Notes under the pieces: generated by a model
The model's input: the letters and a program-made list of their open reading frames with translations, nothing else
The model's database searches: none
Told to the model about the DNA's origin: nothing
Position numbers and translations under genes: made by a program
Shown here: positions 33,828 through 46,163 of the stretch, piece by piece
How the letters are laid out: each line of letters starts with the position of its first letter
Numbering within the stretch: position 1 is the stretch's first letter
NCBI GenBank assembly: GCA_015680685.1
Contig: MNCI01027017.1
Coordinates: 465,409-521,734, forward strand
DNA length: 56,326 bases
Direction of reading: 5' to 3'
Source of the DNA: Gnetum montanum
Lineage: Eukaryota; Streptophyta; Gnetopsida; Gnetales; Gnetaceae

Positions 33828-34159
33828 CTACTTAACCTTCTTTCAAAAATTACTCAAGGTGATTTTGCAAAGATCATATTAATTGTCATAAATCTATAAT
33901 TATTCAAATTGCATTTATTTCTTTTCTTAAAGAATAAAATAATTTTTTTACATTTTCAAGAATTCTGTAAGCCAACTAATAATTCCTTATCAATTTGCTT
34001 TTATTTTTTCTCCAAAATACCATGCACACTTCATTAAATCAAGCTACTTAAATTTTAACAACTTTGCTACCCATCATAGAGTATAAAACTATAGTTAGAA
34101 GTGGTAATCAAAATAATTTTTTAAATGCTGTAAAATTTTAAAAATTTCATGTCAGCTAT
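33828..34159. other. Unassigned AT-rich DNA between M1 and M2
   Basis: About 330 bp, starting with the right M1 target duplication CTACT (33828-33832). No coding or repeat signal recognised. Confidence 0.4.
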
Positions 34160-34365
34160 TGATGAGCGACTAGATACCCCTACGACCAACCATACAAATC
34201 ACAAAGTGTTCTGTTTGAATTTCATGGACTTTATAGTTTCCGATGCACTAGGCTTCTAGGAAGTAAAGCTTGCCCTAAGGTCATTCGTTGTCTTCTTGAT
34301 TATACTTGTGAAGTATAAAGGTATTTTTTGACTAAACAAACTACAAGAGCTTTGCTACTACTATG
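34160..34365 (-). repeat. Truncated 3' LTR of M2
   Basis: It begins TGATGAG like the 5' LTR at 45250, matches it to about GAAGTATAAAGGTA (34313-34326), then jumps to the block TTTTTTGACTAAACAAAC that lies some 530 bp further on in the 5' LTR (45960). It then runs straight into the accessory ORF. The rest of U3, the TATA box, motif cluster and polypurine tract are missing. Confidence 0.75.
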
Positions 34366-34369
34366 AATT

Positions 34370-36933
34370 ATTTGCATTCAATGTCAAATGCTCAGATTGT
34401 ATCTTGTAATGCCTAGTAGTCATTCATCCTTTTGGCCAAGTTCTCAACAACTAATCTTTGGTTGGTAAATTTTGCCTTAAGAACCTCAAGTTTAGCATTT
34501 GCCACTGCAAGCTTTTGCTTTGTGTCTTTATGATTTTTGAACTCAGCCTCATACAATAAGTACAAGCTACCCACTTGCTTTTCAAGCTTAGACCATGATG
34601 GTCTAGCAGTCAGCATTGTCAAGTTTGCATAGTGAAGATTGAATAGCTTCATGTACTCCATCATCTCTTCAATTTGCAACTCCTTCATGTGGATTTCTGC
34701 CTTACTATAGGCATCAATCCCATCAATGATGGGTTGCTATATTTCTTTACCTTGCTGGAGTTGCTAGACGGCCTCATTAACCTTTGCCTTTGCCAATTGG
34801 ATATGCTTTTCATTCACCTCCTTCTATAGGCCAACCTGGCCTTTGTAATGATTTTTAACTTTTTCAAATTTCAAAGCCTTGTTTTTCCAGGCTGCAATCT
34901 CAATGGCTGACTTCTAGAGTAAGGTGCAGACCTCCTCCATAAAGAGATTACAATTCTCCACTGTCAATCTTCTGAATTCAACATTTGCTCTAACAAGCTG
35001 CTCCTACTATTGATGGATGAATTCCTCTAGCTATTGTTTTTACACATCAACATTCTATAGGCAATCATTTTCTATGGTCGAAATTTCATTCTCCTAGCAT
35101 GTTTGCATTAAGTCCTTCCATACTGAATGAGTTACAACTTCTACTATGAACTAATTGAACCATTTCTCCCTCAACCTGCTTTAGTTGTTGAAAAGCTTCA
35201 TCTTGTTTCAATGCAAGGTTAATAAGAGTAGGGTTGGCAATTCGAGCATGTAGTTCAGCAACTTTAGTGGCCAAGCATTGATTATGTGCTTGAGTTATTT
35301 TAAGTTGCCCTTCTAAGATAAGGCACTTGCCCTTTGCCTCCAATAGCTCTGACTGGGTTGCAATGATAGTATTGGAAAAATTAAAGATATCCAAAATCAG
35401 TTGTCGAGTTCCCATTAGTCGGTCCAGAAATTCTTCATGTTGGGCTACACTCAATTTTCCATTCATTATCCTTGTAGACATCTACACCTCTTTAAGTGTA
35501 GAAACATCTAGTACAAGCATCGTAGTTGCATTTAATGCCTCAGTGACTCAATCAAAAATAATCTCTACAACTGTCTCTTGCCCCTGGTGCTGCATCACCA
35601 ATACGGTTGCCTCCTCACCCTCCTCTAAGTGCATCAAAAAAAAAAGTAGCATTCCTAGAGATTTCTAGGAATAGATAATGCTGAAAACGAGACACCATCA
35701 CCTCTTGAGCACTTGGATTTGACCTCGCAAGCAACTACATTCGTTGGGTAGATAACATTGATCCACCTCCCCCCATATGGCTAATTATATAAGCCACTTC
35801 TCTGAGGTGACTCATGATTGATCTATATGTAGGTGGGTCTCCACCACTAGTTCTTGCCTACTACTCCTATTGTTGCAAGAGTTTCTCTCAGATTTTCCAC
35901 ATGCACTCAACCGTAGTGTGGGCCTCTTGCAATTACTCATGAGTAAGTGGTGGAGGTGATCATTACTACTCCTCTTATGTGGTCCTGACAGCCATTTTAT
36001 CCTTCATCATCTCAGCCCATGAAGCATTAGGAAAATGCCTAAGTGTATCATTTGCGTAGTAGACTATCCCTACCCTTTTGCATAATTTTCTGATCAAGCA
36101 AGGGAAATGTAGGATTTTTCTTCCACGTTCATCATCCTTGAAGCACTTCTCTATCTTTAGATAGATTAGCAATGGAAGGTTTGTTGGAACTTTCTTACTT
36201 AGAGTAGCACATGCTTAGGCGGAGAAGGTTGTTACCTTACTGGGCCTCACTGTTGGAATGAGGTGATAGGACACTATCTTAAAATAAACTCGCTCCACCA
36301 ATGTAAGTGTGCGAAACTTCTTGTGGTCAACCCCATAACATCATTGAGTCCATTTCTTCTTTACTTGAGGATCAGCTTGCGTGGAGATCTTTACCAACTA
36401 TGTTTCTACGTCTAGCAACCTAAGGTCCTATGTAGTGGCTTCTATAGAGTAGGACCCTTGGATATCCTTGATTTTCACAGCAGCTCCTACTCTCCTATTG
36501 TTCTAGAAAAGATACATTTCTCCCATGCACCACTCCCCACTAGAAGTGATGACAGGCCACATGGGAGAAGCTTGCAGTTGAGCTCTAACATCTTCTGGAG
36601 TCCCTTCAAGGAAAGGCTTGAAGTTTAGCTCTTGGAAAATTGACTGTTGGACTTTACGGCTTTGTATTATGTCAAGGAAAGCCTAAGTGAGTGTGACTTT
36701 CAGTCTGGGTACAAGGCATGACACCTTGCCTCGCTATGAATGTTCAAATGTAGCTTCTTCTTTGGGAATCTGTCAGAAAATTCCACCTCGACCTCATCTC
36801 TGAGAGGTCCTATTGCATGGGTTGCCTTAGCCTTTTCTTGGCCATGTTCTTGTTGGCCTCTTCTTCCTTTGGGTTTTTTCTCTCATGGTTGCAATGATCC
36901 TTCCTCTTACAGTCTCTTCGGTCTAGGTACCAT
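34370..36933 (-). pseudogene. Accessory ORF remnant of M2
   Basis: It starts MVPRPKRL on the minus strand at 36933, directly after an acceptor-like GATTATAG. The N-terminal domain covers about 36000-36600. Open coiled-coil pieces are 35086-35481 (QLKITQAHNQCLATKVAELH) and 34413-34688 (IEEMMEYMKLFNLHYANLTM), matching EYMELANLRYVNLAM in B. An acidic EEGEEA stretch lies near 35610-35640. The C-terminal end is lost in the deletion that also removed part of the LTR. There are many stops. No membrane segment. Function unknown, same gene as in A, B and M1. Confidence 0.72.
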
Positions 36934-37226
36934 CTATAATCATACATAACAATAGATTAGCAAATATTATGTAACTTAAGATGACTGGAATACCTTTTCT
37001 CATAGGAAGGTTACACATGGCTAAGGTGTAATTATGGTTAGATGGATTAAGTATTTAGTTATTAATTTAATCTTTGATTTTCTGAAGTTGTTGTATGGGT
37101 TAAATTCTCCAAAATTAATGATTTAATAACATTTTATATCTTAACCCTTTAGGGAAGTTAGAAAAAGTTTCAAAAAAATTATCATCAAAACCTTGAGGTT
37201 TGCTACCCCCATGACTAAGAGCTTAC
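36934..37226 (-). other. Probable leader intron of the M2 accessory gene
   Basis: On the minus strand CTGGAG/GTAAGC (donor, 37226) and TATGTATGATTATAG (acceptor, 36934) are both near consensus and frame 293 bp; the start codon follows immediately. This is the clearest donor of the four copies. Confidence 0.65.
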
Positions 37227-37371
37227 CTCCAGTAACTACAAGATCAAAGAATGGGGTGATTTGGATAAATGGTGCAAGAGTTATAGGCTCGAGAAGGGTC
37301 TAGGCTCTAAAAATTGCAAAAACTCCTTGGGCGTCATGAACTAAATGTGAAAAATTCAAAGTGTTCCATGG

Positions 37372-37470
37372 TATTTATACTATGTTTGTGTTGCATCGAT
37401 GAGGCCTTGTTGACATGGTCTACTACGTCAATGGGGCCTCGTCAACACAACTGTTGATCACCATTGACCA
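37372..37470 (-). promoter_or_regulatory. Internal promoter-like block of M2
   Basis: TATAAATA on the minus strand (37379-37372) is preceded by GCATCGATGAGGCC (37393-37406), GTTGACATGG, then TACGTCAATGGGGCC and TCGTCAACACAAC (37424-37451). The same words occur in the M2 LTR cluster at 46058-46160. It lies about 440 bp before the accessory ORF. Confidence 0.65.
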
Positions 37471-39040
37471 AGTCAAAACTTGAAAATTACAAAGAGATTA
37501 TGAATGAAATTAGGGTCAAATGGAAGCCCAAACAGCCACAAACATGATGAAAATATGAGAAGATGATGTTGAAGTTTCAAAAATTGAGAAAATTAAGAAA
37601 AATGAAGAACGAGGATGAAGAATGAAAGTTCCAGGAGCACAGAGTCATTTGCAAAATGGAATATGTGAAAGATAGAATTGTAGCAATGTCTAAGATAAGG
37701 GACTTAACTAACCAAACCAAGAGATATGCAAGTGGGTCCTCCCCATAGTAGGCACATGCCCTTGTTGTCCTTACATAACCCCAACTAAGGAGTCCATGGG
37801 CCCCACAGATGATTAATGGTCATGAAAAGTTAAGGACCAACCAAAACGAATCTATCCAAGAATTCCAACACATTTGACTAAGACATCAAACATAACATAG
37901 AAACCAGTAGTGAGGTGAGTAATGGCAGCATAGATGGATGACTAAGACAATGGAATATAATACTAAATTATGGCTGTAAGAAGTTCCTTGTGGAATATAT
38001 GTTTAAAATGACCTGAGAAGATCCATCCTTAGTCTAGACCAAACCCAACCTCTTTCAGTGACTTCAAATCACTACTCCAAGATTGATCCACCCCCTCAAG
38101 ATACAAGAGTGCTTTCACAAAACAACCACCATTCCATAAAGAGCAAAAAAGAGAATTAGGAAGTGAGTGAGAGAGGACCTTAGTTAAAGGAGACCTTCAG
38201 GCATGGGTAACATGTCTTTTGAGTTCCATAACCAATGCTTGTAGCCTATTTATTTGTCTAAGGGGTGTGCTTGGAATTCCCATCATGTTTTTTTTTTCTA
38301 AATTTTTGGATGGGAACCACACCATGCAAAGACTTTATTTGACTTCCTATTAGTGGTTAAAATGGAATGGTAAGAAGTTTATGAAAAACACCCAAGCACT
38401 CAAGTAAGTAGTAAAGTACAAAGAGTATTGAGTCCCCTTGAAGTCACATCCTCTACAAACGTTTGAATCCTTCTTAATTTTGGAACCACCAAGGTCACCA
38501 ATTGATTAGAAGTTTCTTTAATGAAAGGGACCCCAATCTCCTAGAACAAGGAAAACCATAGAGTTTATTGGATGGGTGGATGATGTGGACTCACTACTTG
38601 TTCCATGAAAAATAAACCATGTCTTAGTCATCAGATGGTAGAATTCAAAAATAGAAACCAAACATTGACAATCACAACATTAAGCACAAACCATCATTAG
38701 TAAATAGCAATAATGGCACTATGTCTTGTGGTAATAAAGCACTTTTATTAGCAAAAATAATGAAAAGTCATACACAAACAAAGCAAAGTAATATATATAT
38801 ATAAAGAAGGTGTAAACTAATTAAGAAAGGTAAAACATACTAACAATGTTGTAAAATGAAAAGTGAAAAAGTCAGTAGAATGAAAAACCAAAGAAAAAGG
38901 TAAAAATCAACAAAGTGTAAAACAAAAAGTGAAAGATTGAAAAGCCATGTGAATGGTTAGCATGGATGGCCATCTCCCCCACAACTGTGTTGAAAGAAGG
39001 AGATCCAAAAAATGGAGCAAGGTGGTCCATCCGTTGAGGT
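37471..39040 (-). other. M2 spacer
   Basis: Non-coding region between the accessory module and integrase, shared with M1 (CATGCAAAGAC block near 38323; GGCACATGCCC block near 37743). It contains a (TA)n run at 38791-38804. No gene seen. Confidence 0.55.
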
Positions 39041-40470
39041 GGTAGTTGCACTAGCTTGTCTTGGTTCTAGGAAAGGTTTTAATTATTGGATGCTGACCAA
39101 CTACTTTTTATTTCGACTTTCAAGATTATAGATTCACATGGCCCTAGAGGGAAAGGTTTGATTAATTAAATAAGATCCTTCCAACAACATTTAAAACTTT
39201 GTCTTCTGAGGTACGTGTGTGGGGTTCTACTAGAGAACCTTATCTCTTGGTTGAAATATCACTTTCCATATTTTTGAGGTTATGACATTACTTGTTGAAT
39301 GTCTTGTGCACCTCATTTGAAGATAGGACCACCAATCAGTTTTCATCTAGCATGTTGAGGTTGACCAGTCTTTCTTTTTGTGATAGGCTTAGGTCCAGAT
39401 TCAGGTCACAAGCTATTGAGAGTGTACAAAGCTCAGATTGAATCAGGAGCATTGGAAGTTTTCCATACACTAACTCATAAGGAGAGTAGCCAATAGGAAG
39501 TTTCCATGTTAAGAAATAGGCCCATAGGGCATCATTGAGTTTTGTGTTCCAATCTTTCTTATATTTGCTTATGGTCCTTGTTAGGATCTTTGTGATCTCC
39601 CTATTAGTTATCTCTACTTGACCATTGGCTTGGGGGTGATAGGGTATTCTTAATTTATGTTCAACCCCCAAGCATTACATCAACTTTCTAAAAGTGACAT
39701 CCATAATGAGTTCCATTATTAGAGATTAGTGCACATGGCACCCCAAACTTGTTTACAACATTTTGATGTATGAATCTAGCAATAGTGGATGATGTACAGT
39801 CAGTAATAGCTACTACTTTTATCCATTTTGTGCAGTAGTTGACTGCTATAATGATATATGTCTTTCCATTGAACATGGGTGTGATGGAACACATGAAGTT
39901 AATGCCCCATATGCAAAGGGCTCTAGTGGTTAAATACACTATTGAGGATCCTTCATACATGCAGTCATCCCACCATCTCATTGTTAGTGTTCACAAGATC
40001 GGACGAATTGGTGGTCATCCTTAAAGATTGTAGGCCAATAGTATTCTGCCATCACAATTTTTATGACCATGAATCTCCCTACATAGTGGCCTCTGCAAGG
40101 CCCTTCTTGAGCATCTTGGAGAATGCGTAGTTGATCTTCATCAAGGACATGCCAATGAATTAGGCCATCGGTGCATACCTTATAGAGGTGTTCATTGATT
40201 TCCATGAAGTATTTGGCCCAATGAAGAAATTGTTACTTCTTTCTAAAGTTAAGATCTTATGGCATCTTTTGAGTGAGTAGATAGGTGAGGATGCCATTGT
40301 ATAGTGTTGTTTCTATGGCCACTTATTCATTTATTACTCCTATAAAGAGGAGTTCGTCTAGAAACTGATCAAGGGATAGGCCCTCTTCCTCTTTATTATC
40401 CCATCTTAAGTGAGAGGGGTGGTTAGGAAGTCTCTTTTTGATCTACCATCATGAGATCAAATTCCTACAA
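39041..40470 (-). pseudogene. Element M2 integrase (three near-intact pieces)
   Basis: On the minus strand: 39984-40205 carries the N-terminal zinc-binding part (DAQEGPCRGHYVGR, then FVRSCEH); 39688-39981 carries the core (INFMCSITPMFNGKTYIIIA, WIKVVAITDC, SNNGTH with the second catalytic Asp read as Asn); 39336-39671 carries YHPQANGQVEITNREITKIL with the third acidic residue, then DALWAYFLTWKLPIGYSPYE. Together they cover most of a gypsy integrase. Frame breaks and a changed catalytic residue make it inactive. Confidence 0.88.
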
Positions 40471-41870
40471 GATCACAAGCCACCATATGATATAGGGGCT
40501 CACTATTGACTTGTTCATTAGGAAACAGATGTCATTGTGATCTATGTGCACAAATACTTTATAACCAAGCACACAGTGCCTGAATTTTTCAAGAGCATAG
40601 ACCACTGTCATTAATTCTTTCTTCGTGGTGGTGTAATTCAGCTATGCACCTATAATGCTTTGGCTTGCACAATGGATGTAATACGAACAGTTTTTATCAT
40701 CCAACTATGTAAGCACTAATTCCAAAGCATAATTAGATGCATTCATCATTATGTGAAATGGTCTGGACTAGTCTGGTACTTGTAGAATTGGATTTTCTAC
40801 AAGTTTTTCCTTGAAATTTTGGAATGTATCTTCACATTTCTTGGTCCAAATGAATAGAGCATCTTTCTACGTTAGCTCGACCAATAGCTTTGCAATCTTA
40901 GAAAAATTCTCTATAGATCCCTAGTAGTAGCTAGTATGTCCAAGGAATGATTGGATGTCTTTAACTATCTTTGGTTAGTGTGTTATTCTCTATAGATTTC
41001 TTGGATGTCTACCTCAATGCCTTCTTGCAAAATTTGATGCTCTAACATAATGCCTTCTTGGACCACGAGATGACTCTTTTGCCAGTTGAGCCACATATTT
41101 GTTTCCACACATCTTTTTAGTACTTACTCAAGGTGGTCCAAGACTTGCTTAAACATAGCTCCATAGGTGGAGAAGTCATCCATGAATACTTCAACACCAC
41201 TATTGATCTACTACTAAAAGATGCTAAGGACCAGGCATTGAAATGTTGTAGGGGCATTGCACAAACCAAACGACATCTTACAATATGCAAAAGTCCCCCA
41301 GGGACTCGTGAATGTTATCTTGGCCTAATCTTCTAGCGCAATTTGGATTTGGTTATAGCCACTATAATCATCCAAGAAGCTATAATAGCAATGTTTAGAG
41401 ATAGTGTCCAACACTTGGTCCACAAATGATAATGGAAAATGATATTTAAGTGTTGCCATGTTCAACAACCTGAAGTCAATGCATACCTACCACTTACCAC
41501 CTTTCTTTGGCATAATTGTGAGTGGGCTAACCCACTCACTATCTGCGATGGGATAGATAAACTGTACCTTGAGGAGTTCCTCTATTTCCTCCTTGATGAA
41601 TTGCTTCAATTTGGGATTTAGCCATCTCTACAACTACCTTCTTAGCTTCATGGCTAGGTTGGTGTAAATGTGAGGCTGCCATATCCCTGGATCAATTCTA
41701 ATTAGCTTGGGATATGACCAAGCAAAGGTTGTTGGCCATTTGTTAACCACCTTTAACAAATTTTTTTTTATTTAGGAGCAATTTTAGCATTGATTATGAT
41801 TAGCTTACCATTATTTAAGAATGCATACTTCATACTAGTAGGTTGAGTTTTCAACTCTAGGGGCTCCTGC
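40471..41870 (-). pseudogene. Element M2 RNase H and reverse transcriptase remnant
   Basis: On the minus strand RNase H lies at about 40480-40850 (the TTKKELM-equivalent near 40610-40640) and RT at about 40900-41870. The catalytic-loop VFMDDFSTYG-equivalent is near 41165-41195, the PFGLCNAPTTFQ-equivalent near 41240-41275, and the WVSPLTI-equivalent near 41520-41545. The lead into RT, WGELEILDNFKQEPLELK, is open at 41768-42037. Interrupted by numerous stops. Confidence 0.82.
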
Positions 41871-41989
41871 TTGAAATTATCAAGAATTTCCAACTCTCCC
41901 CAATAGGTATCATCATCTTTATCATCAGAAAGTTGGTGATGAACTTGCTCAAGTTCATACATGCTTTCAACATAAGCACATGTTAGGCT

Positions 41990-42640
41990 CTCAGTTGGTT
42001 CCATGCATAATGTGCTACTTTCTAAGTCAGTTGTCAACCACTAGGTGCCCTCTTATTTTGTGGCTATTGCATATAGACATCTTTGAATATTTGTTTCTTG
42101 TGCATACTAATTGCATGCTTTAATTTATGTACTTTTGATGAACCAAATCTTTTGCATGCAATTGCACCTATTCTCGTTGTACGTGATGCATGGAATATGT
42201 TTCTTCTCCAGCCTTTCAAATTCAATTTCCTTAGAGATTTCCAAGGAGAGGTCCCTTATGCCCATTCACGCATCAACCGTGCATAATGATGGGAAAGTCA
42301 CCTTTGCAATTTTTGATCTTAATTACTAGAAAATCAACAAGATAGGACCACCCACTAACTGTGATCATAATGCCCTCCACTAATCCCAAGGGAACAGTGA
42401 CTAACTACTTTGCTAATTGTAAATGAATGTTTCTCTTCTTGAGAGGTGGTAAGTTTTAGGCCTTGTACATGTCATGAAAGATGAGATTAACACTAAAACT
42501 AGAGTCAAGAAGATCCTTGCATGGATCATGTCCAGAGATCTATACGCAAATGAGTGGACTTCCAAGGTCAGATCTTTTTCTAGGAAGATTACTAGCCTTG
42601 ATCCAATTGAAAATAGCATGAGTTAACATCATAGTGCAAA
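41990..42640 (-). pseudogene. Element M2 protease remnant
   Basis: On the minus strand 42413-42619 lies in the protease region, but the frame given by homology (PCKDLLDSSFSVNLIFHDM-like near 42470-42530) shows a changed D-S-G site. The flap-side region near 42270-42290 is decayed. Position between Gag linker and RT supports the call. Confidence 0.65.
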
Positions 42641-45080
42641 TCCAAGGTGGTATTTGGTTTGAAGGGCACTCGAAGGTGTTTGATGCAAAGGATGAGGGTG
42701 TTGGAGATGCAAGGCGACTAGTTGCATGAGGTTGTGAGGGTTTGGGAGGACTTTTGCGTTGAAAAAAATGTCATTTCTTGGATCGATTATCTGAACCACT
42801 CAATGGAAAAACCAGTTGTAAATGTACAACCCTCATAGCATTTCATTGTTGTGACTATGGAGGAATTTCTCCCTACATGAATAGAGCATGAGGTAACTGG
42901 GTTGAGGATGGAGGGATGTGTGCAGATAGATGCGAAGGGTGATATGGATATGGGTTCTCTACTCAAGTGGATGGTGAATGTGTTTAGTGGTACTCTAGAT
43001 GGTAATAGTGATGCTGAAACGAGGCATGGCTTACAAAACTTCTTGGAGAAATAGGTTGTTGAACATAGTACTCGTATGGATCTAGTTGTCTATAAGGGTA
43101 CTACTACCTTGGTGGTGACATTCCCCACAATTATGGTTGGTGCCATTGTTGGCATTTCTCATATTGTTGTGGTGGAGCTCCACTTGGGTAATAAGCTTGT
43201 TGTTACTGGTGGAACTACCTAGGATTTCCTTGAGGATAAGGCAATTCTTTGGGTGCTTGCCTATGTGCTAGTTGAGGATTCAATGCGTACACTCCAGACT
43301 CTTGTAAGTGTGACACCATAAGGCAACATCCCTTTGGATGTTCGTATTGATAGATGTCATAACCAAGATCATCATTAAAGTAGATTTCCACAACTTCCTC
43401 TATGGTAGCATCCTTGCCCTTACCTCTCTAGTAGGCACGTTTAGCTTCTTTTTGTCTGTTGTGTTCATGATCACTATTTTGTTCTTTGGATGGTTTAGAA
43501 ATCTTCATAGCAGTTTGGAACTTCTCATACAAAGAGTACCATAATTTATCAACCTTTGCCAAAATTTCAAAATAGATTTTTAAATAAGCAAGGTTTTCCT
43601 ATTCACCACTTCATCGAGTGGTGACTCCTCCTTATCACAAAATTCAACCTCCCTTTTCTTGATGGAAGGAAATCTATTATACTCTTTTTCACTTTTCCTT
43701 TTTTGAAACTCACCTTCTTCTTTTGCTGCCTATTCTATAAGCCTTTGGATCTGATGAGCTCTTAATTTAGATAGTCTCCCTTAGGCATAAACCCCAAGAT
43801 TTCTTCTAGTTTCTACCCTAAGCCCATTTATGATGTTGCAAAGGTGTTCCCTCTGAGAGTAACCATGACTAGGGCACCAATGTAAGAGTGAATAATATCT
43901 ATCCATGGTGGCATCTAAGGGTTCATGTGTTCCTTGTTTCTAGCCTTGGATTTACCTTCTTAGATTGGATACTCTAAAGCATATCTGGTATTTATCATTA
44001 AATAGTTCTAACATGGTACTCCCTCGACGAATGGATTCTAGTTCCAAGGACTGATACCAGCTTTCAACTTCCTAGATAAGTGTCCTAGGAAAAATCTTAA
44101 GTTTCTACCAATCATTTTCAATGTTCTATAAGGCAAAGGCATCATGGAAAGCTTATAGATGTCTCTGTGGATCAAATTTATGTCCCCTCTCAAATCTTTA
44201 GATATTATTCATGTCTAAGCACTTGATCCTACTATCTTTCACATGCCTAGTTGGGCTCTTTACTACCTCTGCAATGTTAAGCATGCTTCAAGTTGCCAAT
44301 AGAGGTTTATCATCATCATTATGCTGATGATGTCAATGATGGTTCTTGCCACCTCTATGTTCTTGATGGCCTTGATGGTCATTATTGTCTCATTGATCAC
44401 CTTCATCATGATTATTTCGATGGCAGCTTCTATGAGAACTTGTAGATGAAGAGGAGTGTTCAGAATCGGATGACGAGGATGGAGAGGAAGATGGACTACC
44501 ACTACCACTGTGGTGTCCACCACCATCTCTTTGCTCAGTACGACCACCATCGTTAGATTCCTTACCATTGTGATGTTTACCTAAGTCCCTACCTTAATTG
44601 TCACTTTTTCCTAAACCTAGTCTATGAATAGTGGATTGCAGGTTCAGGGCCACACCCTCATCACCAATAATAGGGGGTGGAGAATCTTCATGTTGAGAAC
44701 CTTCAAAGGGAGGATCTTCATTGTCATCTTGATCTAGTAGGAACAAGGGATCAATGAAATGTTTCCCCTTTGTAGCCTTGTGATGCTTCTCCTAATGTTG
44801 ATCTCACTTGCATTGTGTTTTAGTGGGATGATAGTCCCGAGTGTCATAACCATTCACAACATATTCCTCATGAAGATTTGGAATGCCCAACTTCTTAACA
44901 GTTTGAAATAGCATCTCGAGCATGAATCCATCAGGGGGCAAGATGATGTTGCCCTCCATATCACGCCATCATAACTACTCATCCTGGTGTAGGATGAAGA
45001 TGAAGTCTGGTACATACTCATCTGGATAAGTATATATATCACTTTGCACTCCTATGGGACTAATGGTTTGACATCCTCAT
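42641..45080 (-). pseudogene. Element M2 gag remnant
   Basis: On the minus strand Gag begins near 45030 with YPDEYVPDFIFILHQDE and NIILPPDGFM, matching C and D. A Ser/His/Asp-rich middle (44290-44560) and the capsid core (SWYQSLELE near 44040-44060, LDATMDRYYSLLHWCPSHGYSQRE near 43850-43925) follow. The zinc-knuckle-like HPKGC is at about 43330-43345, and a Pro/Tyr-rich linker runs to 42641. At least ten stops. Confidence 0.82.
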
Positions 45081-45230
45081 GCCTATGAGAAGAAGAAATT
45101 TTGCAACAAATAAAATAATCAGCGTGCTTTTGTAATTGAATGTCGTTGAGAGTGATGTTAACCTTGGTTTCGTCCAACAATGTTAATAATGTTCACTAAT
45201 CCTAGATAGCACATGTTTCAACAAACAAAG

Positions 45231-45248
45231 TCCTTGGAAAAAATACCA
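45231..45248 (-). other. Decayed primer binding site of M2
   Basis: The 18 bases before the LTR end ATACCA and retain only the outer bases of the tRNA-Asp type site. Called by position. Confidence 0.4.
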
Positions 45249-45249
45249 T

Positions 45250-46163
45250 TGATGAGCAGTGAGGTACCCCTATGCCCAACCATATGAATCATAAAGCATT
45301 CATGCACGATCTAGTTGAATTTCATGGAATTTATAGTTTTCGATGCACTAGCCTTCTGGGAAGTAAAGCTTCCCCTAAGGTCATTCATTGTCTTCCCAAT
45401 TACACTTGTGAAGTACAAAGGTATGGTTAAGTGAGATCAAGGCATATGATTTTTATCATTTTATGTTTTATGTTTTTGGATGCTTTAAGAGAGAAAGATA
45501 GAGTAATTTAATCACGAATCTAAATTAACTAACTAACTGGTCTCTAACTAATTGTAACATAAGCATCCATTCCCACTTTTTGTACATGTCTTGAACCCAT
45601 GTATCTATTACTGGGTTACCAAGTGCCACACTACTGAGCGTACTAAGCAATAATGCTGCTAGGATTACCAAGCAGATACATACTATGTTTGAAGTAGTTG
45701 TACTTATGTATTTAACCTATTTAGCTTATCTCGTTTAATTAACTTAATCAACTTAATGACTGGAAAATATTGAATAAATAACTGAAAATATTAAATACAT
45801 AAATGAAACATTTAAACTATCTAGAATGTTGCAAGGTTTATCAAGAAGTTCATCTTTATTTCCACACACATTGTTGTGCTCAGGTACAACAATGCTCCAA
45901 GAAAGATTCGTACACTCAATGACTCCTGTTGTAGGCGGGCACTTGGAAAAAATATTCTAACTTTTGACTAAACAAACTGCAAGAGCTCTGCTACTACTAT
46001 GAAATTTGATGTCATAAATGCAGCTGGTGAGCACATATTTATAGGCCAAGATAGACCCTTGCATCGACGGGGCCATGTTGATGCAACAAACTGCATCAAC
46101 GGGGCCTCATCGTCAAGGTGTAGTTAATGGGGCCTAGTTGACGCAACAAACCACGTTTCATCA
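45250..46163 (-). repeat. 5' LTR of M2
   Basis: TGATGAG at the left, TTTCATCA at the right; 914 bp. It aligns with M1 LTRs (ACCCCTATGCCCAACCATA, GGATTACCAAGC, GGGTTACCAAGTG) and ends in a U3 with TATAAATA on the minus strand and a repeat cluster. Confidence 0.88.
46036..46163 (-). promoter_or_regulatory. LTR promoter of M2: GGGGCC/GTTGAYGCAAC repeat cluster plus TATA
   Basis: Minus-strand TATAAATA at 46043-46036. Beyond it the plus strand reads repeated words: GCATCGACGGGGCC, GTTGATGCAACAAAC, TGCATCAACGGGGCC, TCGTCAAGG, TTAATGGGGCC, GTTGACGCAACAAAC. TTGATGCA and TGCATCAA form an inverted pair. The unit is roughly 30 bp and CpG-bearing. Confidence 0.65.

Larger units (their letters stand above)
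34160..46163 (-). mobile_element. Element M2: reverse-oriented gypsy element
   Basis: On the minus strand: 5' LTR (45250-46163), decayed primer site, gag, PR, RT/RH, IN, spacer, internal promoter, intron, accessory ORF and a truncated 3' LTR. Flanks GCTAT (34155-34159) and ACTAC (46164-46168) differ by two transitions, compatible with a decayed target duplication. It is the best preserved minus-strand copy and aligns with M1 along its length. Confidence 0.88.

Noticed and set aside
38791-38804. (TA)n runs here and at 17069-17082
   Set aside because: Ordinary microsatellites in the spacers of M1 and M2.
44263-44568. 101-residue minus-strand frame rich in Val/Met/Ile
   Set aside because: Off-frame reading of the Ser/His/Asp-rich middle of M2 gag; the homologous frame is a neighbouring one.
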